Assembly (NCBI GenBank): GCA_963575745.1
Contig: CAUYUJ010012113.1
Location: forward strand, 1-64,000
Direction of reading: 5' to 3'
DNA: 64,000 nt
Source: Prorocentrum cordatum
Lineage: Eukaryota; Sar; Dinophyceae; Prorocentrales; Prorocentraceae
The first letter of the stretch is position 1. Each line of letters opens with the position of its first letter. Of this stretch, positions 33,552 through 42,700 are shown in pieces. The notes under the pieces are model-generated. The model saw only the letters and a program-made list of their open reading frames with translations. It searched no databases and was not told the DNA's origin. Made by a program: the position numbers and the translations under genes.

Positions 33552-33608
33552 CGAGCGACAAAAGCATGGAAAGCATATCGTTCTCTCATAATCAAATTCC
33601 CTGCGCAT

Positions 33609-35453
33609 TCACTCGCTGCCTGAGTCTACGGCTCTCTCGAATAGAACCTGTTGCTCTACTGAATCGAGGTCAACATATCGGAGAAACTGCGCTGATCTCC
33701 ATTCGCCGGCAGCCAAGATAGCACCCAGGGGTTCTCCCTGAGCAGCCATCTCCGTCGCCCTCCCTGCCCTGAATGACTTCAGGGTGTAGGACGGAGCATC
33801 CGGCACTAAAGCTAACGTTAAGAATCTCCTCAGGGTGCTCGTGAATGCGCCACTGTTAAAATCGAAGAGACGCTGGCCGAGCCCCCTTCCTTGCAAGTAC
33901 GCGATGACCCTGTGCACGGGGCACAGGCGCACCCCGGAAGTGGAACAGGAACACCTCCTCGCAAGCCGAGAACCTGCCGGCCTGTGCTTGCGACGACGCA
34001 GAATCAGGTGCAGCGCGCCTTCTGCGAGCCAGACTGCGGAATGCCTACCCTCGGGAAGGTTGTCCGCCTCATGCGGTCCGCCGGCCTCCAGGGGCACTCC
34101 TTCTGACTGCACCCTCAAGAGGAAAGCCCAGCTGATGACGACCAGCTCCTGGAATCCATTGCACAACCGTGCAGCATCTGCCAACTGGATCACCTTGTTC
34201 AGAACAGCTGATGTTAGCAAGTGCGCAACCCTGGCAGGCCCTCCCGTGTACCGCAGAGAACGCTTGTGAACACCTGCTAAGGTCTGGCAGACTGCGCCCC
34301 CGTACCACGACACGTCCAAGTTCAAATGTACGCATGTCCATTTCACGTATCCGATGTAGTTGCTGGCCGTCTTCCCAGACCGGAATATTGCAAGGAATTC
34401 ACACGCTTGGGTCTCCGAGCGCGGCGGCAAAGTTGCCTGGGCGGGCATTCCCAGAATATGCACTGCGAAAGCATGCCACGCGTTGAGGGCACTCGACACG
34501 CTGGCTAGCGAAGCCCTGGCAGACTCCGTCTTCAGGAGGCAAACGCGCTCTTGCAGAACGCTATGCGGGTTCTGCCCTCGAGCTTTCGCTGCTGCCAGTC
34601 TACGGATGACGTCCATGGGCTTCGCGTCTCGGTCGAAATTCACAATGCCCATGCCGTTGAGTTCAGCCGACACGTGATCTTCCAGCTCTCTCACAACTTG
34701 TGGCGATATGGTGTCGGCGAACCCCTCTGCCGATGAAACAGATGGGAGTGCTGGCTCCGCTGGGGCGAGTTCTATCGCCCTCGGCTGAATTAGAGCCGCG
34801 CGCGCCAGCAAGCGACGTGTGGCAGCTCTCAACACCGGTGAATCTATCACGCCGTCGAGCTCCTCGGCCGTTAAACCGCCCAGGTGGCTGATGTGGTCGA
34901 AGCCGCACAACGTGAGAATCAGACCCAGGCGCTGCCGGAGACGACAAAGCATTGGCGGCGAATCCATCTCTTCCAGAACATCTGCCCAAACATTCACTGT
35001 GCAGAGGAAAGACTCGTTCTTGAAACCTTTCAACTCTCCGCGCACATCAGCGCCTAAGATGTCCAATGAATCAGTTCCCCTGACGTCCAGAAGCCACTTT
35101 TGTTTCAGAACCCTTGAGAATATCACAGCCCGGGGGTGCGGCGACCGTCTCCACAAGGACGCGTCCGCTACCAAATGACCAATGCCCGTGACAGCCAGTA
35201 CTTGTCTGGTCACACGGAGTTGGCCCAATGATCTGAGCAAAGGAAAGAGGCGAAGATTGTCACCTCTGACGAGCGCAGACAGCACCTGGTCACGCAGGGC
35301 GTACGCTCTAGCGCACTCAGACGGGCGATCAACTTTTGATGTGGTGTCCTGCGACTTCTTTGGAAGCAACACTCCAGCGGCGCGAAGTTGGGACTCTGAC
35401 CACTTCGTCTCTCCTGCTGGGTGTGTCGTTTTCTTTTTGCTGCCTGGGGCCAT
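33609..35453 (-). CDS. Tyrosine recombinase (DIRS/Crypton-like), about 614 aa
   Basis: Intact ORF. The frame is open from a TTG at 35498 (TTG AGC GCA AAA ACT) inside the X repeat, and the first ATG is at 35453 (MAPGSKKKTTHPAGE), which I chose. The C-terminal third holds the catalytic core. The first Arg is in SWAFLLRVQSEG (residue 462 counting from the TTG). Box II is TLKSFRAGRATEM (Arg 577, with Lys where His is usual). Then come AAGEWRSAQFLRYV, with Trp 600 and the nucleophile Tyr 608. This is the typical eukaryotic retrotransposon form of the family. The N-terminal two thirds is helical, with a SAM-like DNA-binding region probable before the core. The enzyme would recombine a circular double-stranded intermediate into a short identical core, here apparently GCCCAA. 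The gene is bounded by X2 upstream and Y2 downstream. Confidence 0.9.
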   Translation of the reverse strand: MAPGSKKKTTHPAGETKWSESQLRAAGVLLPKKSQDTTSKVDRPSECARAYALRDQVLSALVRGDNLRLFPLLRSLGQLRVTRQVLAVTGIGHLVADASLWRRSPHPRAVIFSRVLKQKWLLDVRGTDSLDILGADVRGELKGFKNESFLCTVNVWADVLEEMDSPPMLCRLRQRLGLILTLCGFDHISHLGGLTAEELDGVIDSPVLRAATRRLLARAALIQPRAIELAPAEPALPSVSSAEGFADTISPQVVRELEDHVSAELNGMGIVNFDRDAKPMDVIRRLAAAKARGQNPHSVLQERVCLLKTESARASLASVSSALNAWHAFAVHILGMPAQATLPPRSETQACEFLAIFRSGKTASNYIGYVKWTCVHLNLDVSWYGGAVCQTLAGVHKRSLRYTGGPARVAHLLTSAVLNKVIQLADAARLCNGFQELVVISWAFLLRVQSEGVPLEAGGPHEADNLPEGRHSAVWLAEGALHLILRRRKHRPAGSRLARRCSCSTSGVRLCPVHRVIAYLQGRGLGQRLFDFNSGAFTSTLRRFLTLALVPDAPSYTLKSFRAGRATEMAAQGEPLGAILAAGEWRSAQFLRYVDLDSVEQQVLFERAVDSGSE

Positions 35454-35482
35454 GCCCCTCTCACGAGGGGTGGGCGGGCGGT

Positions 35483-36190
35483 AAGTTTTTGCGCTCAACC
35501 GCTTGAGCCGCCTGAGCCCAGACGGCTACGGACCCGCTCTCTCCGTCCCGTGTGGCGCAGCACACGGTGCATTCGCTGGGGTCACCGAAAGAAGCAGCAC
35601 CTGCTCGGTCTGGGTCGAGAGCCCAGGAATGGATGAGAGCGAAGCACGGTTATTAGCTGAGGTCCCACCAGGACCCCACAAGAAACGAGTGCTCTGACAG
35701 GATTCGGAGGCGAGTCCGTGAATGGCGACAATGGCGAAGCACGGTAACTCCATGACGGTCGCGCGACGACAGCCGAAACCAGAGGGGAGAGGAGGAGCTC
35801 GGAATCTCAGATCGCGGCGGGGCCAGAGATCTGGAACGCAGGACGCCTGAAGCCCTCCGACAGGATGGGTGCCGGCGCCGTCGCCCTGCTCCTCTCCTCC
35901 CTGCACCGCCTGTTGTCTGAGCACGACACCCACTCGAACGCCTCGCTCTCCGAGACTGTCTGGTGGCTCCCTGCTGGGAGGGGACGACAGACGAAGAGAG
36001 GGGGAAGAGGAGGAGCTCGGAATCTAAGATCGCGGCGGGGCCAGAGCTCAGGAACGCTCGGCGCCTGAAACCCTCCTACAGGATGGGTGCCGGCACCGTC
36101 CCAACTCCTCCCTCCACTCTACGACCGTCGTCCGAGAGTCGCTCACTGGCTCCGTTGGGCAAGCTCCCAACGAGTTGGGTTTCCGCCCAA
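35483..36190 (-). repeat. X repeat, copy 2 (5' end of recombinase unit)
   Basis: About 700 bp, nearly identical to 39957-40663; I note differences at 35808 (c against g in cagatcgcgg) and near 36154 (ccgttggg against cctttggg). Its inner edge, aagtttttgcgctc, is the last sequence shared before the recombinase and gag genes diverge. It therefore supplies the common 5' leader and probably the promoter of both genes. A conserved 135-codon ORF inside it (35526-35933) is present in both copies; I regard it as incidental. Confidence 0.9.
35511..35532 (-). other. Diverged DinoSL-like sequence in X2
   Basis: The sense strand reads TCCGTAGCCGTC then TGGGCTCAGG, 18 of 22 positions equal to DinoSL. A further GGCTCAAG follows at once, like the tandem partial leaders expected after repeated trans-splicing and retroposition. 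It sits about 60-80 nt upstream of the recombinase ATG. The match is imperfect and could be chance. Confidence 0.5.
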
Positions 36191-36387
36191 ACTCACCAGC
36201 TTACTCCTGTGGGTCCCTCCCCTGCAGCAGGTTCACTGACAGACCTCCAAACGGTTTTACACTGTTACACGGGGAAAAGGGGCACCCCTTCACTCTTATC
36301 CTCAACGCGAAGATGTTTTCCTCCACGCTCTGCGAACGCTCCGTTGGGTGATTTCGCACAGCAACGCTCGGGGGGTCGATTCCCCCC
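36185..36387 (-). repeat. Y repeat, copy 1 (3' end of gag-RT unit)
   Basis: Copy of 33349-33551, joined directly to X2 through the shared GCCCAA. It lies about 100 bp after the RT/RNase H stop codon and so provides the 3' UTR of that unit. Confidence 0.9.
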
Positions 36388-36485
36388 AACGCTGCCGACC
36401 CCAACGTTGCCTCGAACCACTCCCGCTGCATGGGCAGCGGCTGCAAGTATGAGAATAATGTGAAATGATAAATGACACACGTTTC

Positions 36486-38426
36486 TCACACAATCTGCCA
36501 GTCCCACGTTCGCAAGAGCCAGATCGGTAGAGCAGGCTGCACGAATTTAGCAGACAACATACGCATCAAGCTAAAATCGTTGCGAGACGGTCCGTCTGCC
36601 AGGTTGGCCCCGGACTCCACCCTCCCTAAAAGGAGAGATATGTCGCGCGAGGCCATATCTAACCAAGACATTCCTATGCCGAAATTCATCTCCGGAGCGC
36701 GCCCGCTCCCGTTGATGAGTGCGTTAAGCACTCCATCATTATCTATGTATTCGGTAACTAACGCTTCCGTTATGTCAAAGGTGTGATACGCTAAAACGAA
36801 AGCAAGGAATTCTTGGTACCCGATCTGGTGGTCATCTCTGTCAAGAAGCAGATCCCATACCTGCTCCGGAACAATTGCGCACGTCCACAACCAGGTGAAA
36901 TTACCTCCTGGCTCGTGGAACGCTGCCACCGCTGCAATGCATCTGCTCTCACCCGACGCATCTGTAAACATCGTTACTCTGCGTCGTCTTGAAACGTCAG
37001 CAAAACGACGATGAGGTGGCCGTAGCGACAGGTAGTGCTGCCAGAAAAGGTTAGCTCTCCGGAGCAGAGGCGGCATGCCGGGTAGAGGCGCGTGGGCCTG
37101 CGCAAAGAAAGGCTTGACGAATGCTCTGCCTACTTTGCACCTGGAAGACGTAATGGCTGACCCGAGGCGACCCGCTGTACGAATGGCTGTGTGTGGGTCA
37201 ACACAGCCTTCCTGGAGCTGCACTTCGAGATCTCGAAGCCAGCGCCGGGCCTTCTCTGGCGACACGGATGATGAAATGGCTCCTCCTTCGAGGTAGACTT
37301 CCACTACCGTGCCCAGTACAGGGAGCCTCAAAGTAGCATCTTCGTCTTTAGCTGGATCTGTAACCAAGCCCAACAATGCCAGGACTTCGGTCACCAACCA
37401 GCCTCCCGTGACTCCTACGCCCTTCCTCGACACTCCGAAGAAATCGCCCACGTACCTGAATACAGGCGCGTGGAACTTTACGAGGACAACGTGCCGGACA
37501 AAACTCCCTAGCCGGTGCCACGCCGCATTTGCGGCTGAGGCTCCAAACATCATGCCGAAATGGCGTGCGCACCACAACTTACCGTTCCAGGTGAAAACAA
37601 ACCACGAGAATTCCTCGTGCTCTGCTGAGATTGGAACCCGCCGGTAAGCTTTTGATACGTCCCGCTTCCACAGGCGAGGTTCGACTCCATGACGGAGAAG
37701 GTGAAGCGCAGCTGATACTAGCTCGTCTATTCCGTCATGCTGGGCCCGATCAGGGATGAAAGTGGCTTTGTTCTGCCCCCCTTCCGTTTCGTCATCAATT
37801 GGCCTCGTTCTCCACCCTTTTGAACGCTCTTCCCTTACAGGAAAACGTCTCGCCAGGGTTTTGGATTGCACGGTGTCTTGAGTTAGCAATTGAGGGACTG
37901 AGCAGAAGCCATCCCTGGCATCTTCTAGGGTGAGCTTCATGATGTCATCGTCCCATTCGCTGGGTCGCATCTCCGTGATAATCCGCAAATTTCTGTCTTC
38001 GCGTTCGTTCCTCAGCTGCTCTACCTCGACAGGGTTCCAGGTAGGCTTGCCGTCGGGCCGCGTGTCCGGCCCGCTCCGAGGAAGCTGACCGACCAACGGG
38101 AATCCCGCTAAGTCGTCTAGTAATTGCGGATCCTGTGCTTGGTAGTTCAACTCAGCGAACAAGGAGTGAAACAAAGGAATATTGAGCTTCGCTGCAACAG
38201 GATTGCACTCGCTGTCCAGTTGTGGAGTGCTAGCAATTCCGCTGCTCGCGGAGGCCGCGCGGTGCTGCAGTTCTTGGAACGACGCAAGGCGAAAAGCATC
38301 TATGTCTTGAGCTCCATGGTCCCTCTCCCAATCTAGAGCCAAACGGACTCTATCAGGAAGTACTCTGTGGAGTAGATCTTCTTCGTCAGGATGCCGTGCG
38401 GCGAGCGCGAAAGCTACGTGCTCCAT
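36486..38426 (-). CDS. Reverse transcriptase-RNase H of DIRS/Ngaro-like element (646 aa)
   Basis: Intact ORF from an ATG at 38426. RT motifs are LWKRDVSKAYRRVPI (motif A, Asp 256), MMFGASAANAAWHRL (motif B) and FRYVGDFFGVSR (motif C). Motif C should be Y-x-D-D, but residue 327 is Gly (codon GGC at 37448-37446), so the first catalytic Asp is missing. A single GAC-to-GGC change would explain it. The C-terminal RNase H domain has TMFTDASGES (Asp), GYQEFLAFV (Glu), EYIDNDGVLNA (Asp) and SGANLADGPSR (Asp), the arrangement seen in DIRS-type elements. The gene follows gag by 138 bp and ends about 100 bp before Y1. It would copy the element RNA into DNA, if another copy or a corrected base supplies the Asp. 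Confidence 0.9.
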   Translation of the reverse strand: MEHVAFALAARHPDEEDLLHRVLPDRVRLALDWERDHGAQDIDAFRLASFQELQHRAASASSGIASTPQLDSECNPVAAKLNIPLFHSLFAELNYQAQDPQLLDDLAGFPLVGQLPRSGPDTRPDGKPTWNPVEVEQLRNEREDRNLRIITEMRPSEWDDDIMKLTLEDARDGFCSVPQLLTQDTVQSKTLARRFPVREERSKGWRTRPIDDETEGGQNKATFIPDRAQHDGIDELVSAALHLLRHGVEPRLWKRDVSKAYRRVPISAEHEEFSWFVFTWNGKLWCARHFGMMFGASAANAAWHRLGSFVRHVVLVKFHAPVFRYVGDFFGVSRKGVGVTGGWLVTEVLALLGLVTDPAKDEDATLRLPVLGTVVEVYLEGGAISSSVSPEKARRWLRDLEVQLQEGCVDPHTAIRTAGRLGSAITSSRCKVGRAFVKPFFAQAHAPLPGMPPLLRRANLFWQHYLSLRPPHRRFADVSRRRRVTMFTDASGESRCIAAVAAFHEPGGNFTWLWTCAIVPEQVWDLLLDRDDHQIGYQEFLAFVLAYHTFDITEALVTEYIDNDGVLNALINGSGRAPEMNFGIGMSWLDMASRDISLLLGRVESGANLADGPSRNDFSLMRMLSAKFVQPALPIWLLRTWDWQIV

Positions 38427-38564
38427 GACCGAGAGCCCCTTTGGGGCGCCCAGGCCCCGCGGAACAAACGGATCCTCAGGGTCAAGTAGGGCATGGTTGT
38501 GGTCACTTGCACAATCGGCACCGCTGCTGCCGGCATCTGCTTCCTCTGCATGCGCAGAAGATAG

Positions 38565-39917
38565 TCAATACGACCCGCGACCGCCAGACTTCCCCGCCTT
38601 CCTGTCCTTGAAGTTCAGGAACTTCATCCGCTTGTTGCTGACCCAGCCCTCGGTCTCAGAGTGCTGCCAGTTCGTGTTGTCGGCCCCCTTCTTTCCTCCT
38701 CCTTTGCCCCCCTTGCCGTCCGCCAGCTGCTTCTGCACCCACGCGTGCGTCTGCTTCGCCTGGCTGAGCTGCTGCTGCGTGTGCGCCAAGGACTTGGCTG
38801 CCTCCGCCGAACGCTTCTGGATTGCGTCGGCTGCTGCCTGCTGCTTGGAGAGGACGGACTCAAGAGGATATTGCGAGGGGAGCGAAGCGCCTGCTGAAAC
38901 CGGCGCGTTGGTCGACCTCAGACCTGCTGCCTCGAGCACGGACTCCAGGCGCAGTGTGGCCGCCTCAAGGATTGTCTCGTCCACCGTTCTGAAGGATTTC
39001 TGCACGTCCAGATCTGGCTCCGATAAGTTTGCCCTCTTGGCCAACTGCCGCCGGAACAAATCATCGTATAGGATGATCAGGAACTGGCTGTGCTTCACCG
39101 ACTTGTGCTTCTCCACGAGCTTCGCCAACTCGTCTTTGTAGCAGATGACAGTGGCCCACGTTAGCTGCTGCATTGCCACGGCTGCCACCGCGTAGCGGTC
39201 GAATGCCGTGGTCCACTGCACGAAGGACCGGAAGAAACGGCGGGTGGCCGTTGCACTCCTCAACGCGCTGGTAAGCTGACCGAGCGTTGCGACCGACGAC
39301 GACGGGTCCAGCGTCGAACCCCATTCGCCACCTGTGAGTGCCTTACCCCCGATGGCGTCTGAGGGGAGCCGCAGCGGGAGGATCTCTTTGGCTGTGAGAT
39401 CTACATACGAGAACGCTTTCCGACTGTTCTTCTCAGCGGCAACGTTCTCTGCGTGCAGCACACGCCAAACCAGCTCTTCAGCCTGGAGGTGGTACGGGAG
39501 CCCTCCGAGCCCCGCTTTGGCAAGCTTGTCTGCGACATTCACCTTGTCAGGTGATATCGCCAACAGCTTCGCCACCACCTCTGCTGAGTAATCTGCCCCA
39601 ACCATGTCCAGGACATCCTGTTGCATGGCTTGGGGAAGGGTTGGCTGGTGTTGCTGTGGGAGAACAGATGTAGCAGGTGCAGACGCTGCACCACTGCTCT
39701 GCTGCTCGGGGTTTGCAAACCGAATTGTACGACGGGCGAGTCCCAACACAGGCAGGGGCAAGTCGTTCTTCACATCCTTTTCAACCAGGCCGATCAGCTG
39801 ACCAGGGTCGGTGATCTTGTTCTCCTTGAAGTAGGCCGCCGTTGCCGCCAGGATCTCTCCTGCTGGCTCTTTGGCGTCCACGTTCTTGATGTAAGTCTCC
39901 AAAGAAACCTCTGCCAT
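38565..39917 (-). CDS. Gag-like ORF of the RT unit (450 aa)
   Basis: Intact ORF. The frame is open from a TTG at 39971 in the X repeat, and the first likely start is the ATG at 39917 (MAEVSLETYIKN). Just upstream is TTACACACTTTCAG, a good splice-acceptor-like sequence. The protein has a helical N-terminal part (LIGLVEKDVKNDLPLPVLGL), a central globular part (TATRRFFRSFVQWTTAFDRY), a Gln/Ala-rich likely coiled coil (KQQAAADAIQKRSAEAAKSL, LAHTQQQLSQAKQTHAWVQK) and a basic Gly/Lys tail (GKGGKGGGKKG) suited to RNA binding. The position before RT and this domain style indicate a gag-like capsid/RNA-binding protein. I find no CCHC knuckle. Confidence 0.75.
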   Translation of the reverse strand: MAEVSLETYIKNVDAKEPAGEILAATAAYFKENKITDPGQLIGLVEKDVKNDLPLPVLGLARRTIRFANPEQQSSGAASAPATSVLPQQHQPTLPQAMQQDVLDMVGADYSAEVVAKLLAISPDKVNVADKLAKAGLGGLPYHLQAEELVWRVLHAENVAAEKNSRKAFSYVDLTAKEILPLRLPSDAIGGKALTGGEWGSTLDPSSSVATLGQLTSALRSATATRRFFRSFVQWTTAFDRYAVAAVAMQQLTWATVICYKDELAKLVEKHKSVKHSQFLIILYDDLFRRQLAKRANLSEPDLDVQKSFRTVDETILEAATLRLESVLEAAGLRSTNAPVSAGASLPSQYPLESVLSKQQAAADAIQKRSAEAAKSLAHTQQQLSQAKQTHAWVQKQLADGKGGKGGGKKGADNTNWQHSETEGWVSNKRMKFLNFKDRKAGKSGGRGSY

Positions 39918-39956
39918 CGGAAGAACTGGGATGACCAGAAGCTGAAAGTGTGTAAA

Positions 39957-40663
39957 AGTTTTTGCGCTCAACCGCTTGAGCCGCCTGAGCCCAGACGGCT
40001 ACGGACCCGCTCTCTCCGTCCCGTGTGGCGCAGCACACGGTGCATTCGCTGGGGTCACCGAAAGAAGCAGCACCTGCTCGGTCTGGGTCGAGAGCCCAGG
40101 AATGGATGAGAGCGAAGCACGGTTATTAGCTGAGGTCCCACCAGGACCCCACAAGAAACGAGTGCTCTGACAGGATTCGGAGGCGAGTCCGTGAATGGCG
40201 ACAATGGCGAAGCACGGTAACTCCATGACGGTCGCGCGACGACAGCCGAAACCAGAGGGGAGAGGAGGAGCTCGGAATCTCAGATCGGGGCGGGGCCAGA
40301 GATCTGGAACGCAGGACGCCTGAAGCCCTCCGACAGGATGGGTGCCGGCGCCGTCGCCCTGCTCCTCTCCTCCCTGCACCGCCTGTTGTCTGAGCACGAC
40401 ACCCACTCGAACGCCTCGCTCTCCGAGACTGTCTGGTGGCTCCCTGCTGGGAGGGGACGACAGACGAAGAGAGGGGGAAGAGGAGGAGCTCGGAATCTAA
40501 GATCGCGGCGGGGCCAGAGCTCAGGAACGCTCGGCGCCTGAAACCCTCCTACAGGATGGGTGCCGGCACCGTCCCAACTCCTCCCTCCACTCTACGACCG
40601 TCGTCCGAGAGTCGCTCACTGGCTCCTTTGGGCAAGCTCCCAACGAGTTGGGTTTCCGCCCAA
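39957..40663 (-). repeat. X repeat, copy 1 (5' end of gag-RT unit)
   Basis: Copy of 35483-36190 at about 99.5% identity. The outer end is TTGGGCGGAAACCCAACTCG in sense, adjoining flanking DNA gatgcctccaag. As the outermost 5' sequence it should carry the promoter of the unit. Confidence 0.9.
39984..40005 (-). other. Diverged DinoSL-like sequence in X1
   Basis: Identical to the 22 nt at 35511-35532 (18/22 to DinoSL), about 70-90 nt upstream of the gag ATG. Its occurrence in both X copies is due to the repeat and is not independent support. Confidence 0.5.
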
Positions 40664-40850
40664 GATGCCTCCAAGAAAGCCATAAGAGCTCCGACAGGGT
40701 CCGATGAAGCCAAAGCCCACCAGCCCTTCAGAGCGTGAGTGGTTGAGCGAGTTTCCTCTTCCAACCCCCCTTCTTCCCCTTCAGGGAAGGGTTTACCCCT
40801 CCCCTTCATTGGAGAGAGCGTAATCCACCGCCGCTTTACTGTGGAAAATT
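40664..40850. other. Flank of the recombinase elements; no gene seen
   Basis: The first bases, gatgcctccaagaaagcc, belong to the same degenerate ccaagacggcc-type sequence that ends at 33348 on the other side. The restored empty site would read ...ccaagacg-GCCCAA-gatgcctc. Confidence 0.6.
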
Positions 40851-40984
40851 CCGCCCCTCTTCCTCCAGAACCCGGGCCCCCCCCCCCCCGGACTTCGAAA
40901 ATCCCCCCCTCCCCTCCCTGCTGGAACGCCCCCGCCCTCTCCCCCCCCATCCCGAACCCCCTCCCCTCCCCTCCAAAAAACCGG

Positions 40985-42032
40985 GGGAGGGGGTCACTAC
41001 CCGATCGACCCCCCCCGACCGCCGCCGGCAAACGAGTCCCGGGTCCCCACCACCGTCCGCACCACATCCCCCACCGCTGTCCCCAGCACCACCGTCCCCA
41101 CCACCACTGTTCCCACTTGTCCCACCGTCCCCACGGTCCCCACTAGTACTCCTACCACTGTCGCATTGTCCTCGCTGTCCCCACCACTGTTCCCACGACG
41201 GTCCCACTCACCCCGCTTCCCCCACGGTCCCCACCAGTTTCCGACTGTCCCCACTGTCCAACTGTCCCCGCCGCTGTCCCGCTGATCTGTCCCACTGTTC
41301 CCACCACTGTCCCCACCACTGTCCTATTGTACCCCTGTCCCATTGTCCCACCACCGTCCTCACCACCGTCCTCACCACTGTCCCCACCACCACCACTGTC
41401 CCCACCATTGACCCACTGTCCCAACTGTTCCCACCACTGTCCCACTGTCCCCACACAACTGTCCCCACCATCGCCGTCCCCACCACTGTCCCACTGTCCC
41501 CACCACTGCCCCAATGTTCCCACTGTTCCCACCATTGTCCCCGCTGTCCCCAGCAGTGCCCCCACCATTGTCCCACGGTCCCACTTTCCCCATTGTCCCC
41601 ACTATCCCCACCATTGTCCCACTGTCCCCGATCCCCACCACTGTCCCACTGTCCCCACTGCCCCCGTCGCTGTTCCACTGTGCTGTTCCACTGTGCTGTT
41701 CCACTGTCCCCACCACTGTCCCATTGTCCCCACTGTCCTCACCGCTCTCCCCACCGTACCATTGTTCTACCACCGTCCTCACTGCCGCCTTCACCAGTGT
41801 CCCCACCATTACCAACCCCACCACTGTCCAAATGTCCCCACTGTCCCTACCACTGTCCCGCTGTTCCCTCGCCAGTCCCCGCCACTGTCACACTGTCCCC
41901 ACACCATTGTCCCCACCCACCACTACCGTCCTTACCACTGCCACTGTGTCCCCACCACCCCCCCACTGTTCCGAAGAGCGGGAATCGTTTGCCGGCGGCG
42001 AAGGGGGGGGAGGGGGGGGTATCGAACCCGTG
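40985..42032. repeat. C-rich minisatellite bounded by inverted repeats
   Basis: From about 41040 to 41975 the plus strand is made of degenerate CCCCACCACTGTCC units (12-15 bp; ccaccactgtccc recurs dozens of times). The bounds are inverted: cgccgccggcaaacga at 41020-41035 and tcgtttgccggcggcg at 41985-42000. The similarity continues partly outward through G/C runs to gatcgaccc and tatcgaacc. The arms give it the look of a foldback element loaded with a minisatellite. The long translated Pro/His/Ser or Gly/Thr/Val ORFs are artefacts. Confidence 0.75.
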
Positions 42033-42700
42033 GTGCGCATCAGCTGTGACAAATTCGGGCGTGCGCATGGGGCTGCACCGACTGGCCTCCTTGGGCCCGC
42101 AGGAAGCAGCGGCGACGCCGTGGCGGGCGCCGGGCCTAGGGCGGGGTTGCGGCGGCAGCTGTGGCCCACAGCGCGCACGCCGAGCGGCGGCGCACCCCTC
42201 AGGGGGCCGAAGACGGCGATGCACGATAGGAGCATGACGTGGGGCCGCCATGCGGGGGGGGGCACATCCACCAATCACCTGAAGTGCCACAGAGTATTCA
42301 CGAAGTCGAGCCACACCCCCACATCCCATGGAAAACCCGGGGCCAACACTGCTGACGCTTCCGCCCAACACGCGCGTTTCACGAACGCGCGGCCAGCAGC
42401 CGTGCCAGACCCGCGAGACCACGCGCGCGGCCAGGCAGCTATTGTTCGGGCACCAACGCACCCGGGCGCTGCCAGACCCGCTACCGGACCATGTGCGCCG
42501 TCAGTATTTCTTAACACTGTCGCTGCTGACCTCCTTCCACAACCAAGCATCAGGCGGGCATGTTCATCGACTTGCACTTGAAATGTGCTGCATCTGCCGC
42601 TGGCGCCGGCAAATTTGGGGACAGGCCTCATATCGCGATTCCATCTTCGCGCAAGGTCCTGACCCCCACTTGGCAACAAGCTGGGCCCGCTCGCTGCCCG
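42033..42700. other. GC-rich region, no clear gene
   Basis: Minus-strand sequence here (VDEHARLMLGCGRRSAATVL, AEASAVLAPGFPWDVGVWLD) may be the decayed 3' part of the LINE-like element that starts at 49376. No zinc motif or RNase H could be recognised. Confidence 0.35.

Larger units (their letters stand above)
33349..40663 (-). mobile_element. Tandem pair of tyrosine-recombinase retroelement units (DIRS/Ngaro-like)
   Basis: In minus sense the order is X1 (40659-39958), gag, RT/RNase H, Y1 (36387-36185), X2 (36186-35483), tyrosine recombinase, Y2 (33551-33349). X copies are about 99.5% alike and Y copies appear identical. The 6-mer GCCCAA occurs at 33349-33354, 36185-36190 and 40658-40663, that is at both outer ends and at the Y1/X2 joint. 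DIRS-like elements use a tyrosine recombinase in place of an integrase, make no target-site duplication and have split direct repeats. Here the recombinase gene lies between X2 and Y2, so the array can be read as two complete units, 36191-40663 and 33355-36190, each ending in the same core. All three main ORFs are open. Confidence 0.85.

Noticed and set aside
35526-35933. 135-codon ORF in the X repeat, repeated at 39999-40406
   Set aside because: Its conservation is due to the near-identical repeat copies; the composition is unremarkable and there is no domain.
33349-40663. Interpretation as an LTR retrotransposon with X or Y as LTRs
   Set aside because: X and Y differ from each other and occur as X...Y|X...Y. 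There is no integrase or protease, and the recombinase has the Arg...Arg...Trp...Tyr core of tyrosine recombinases.
41327-42581. Pro/His/Ser-rich plus-strand ORFs (240 and 355 codons)
   Set aside because: They are products of the CCCCACCACTGTCC minisatellite.
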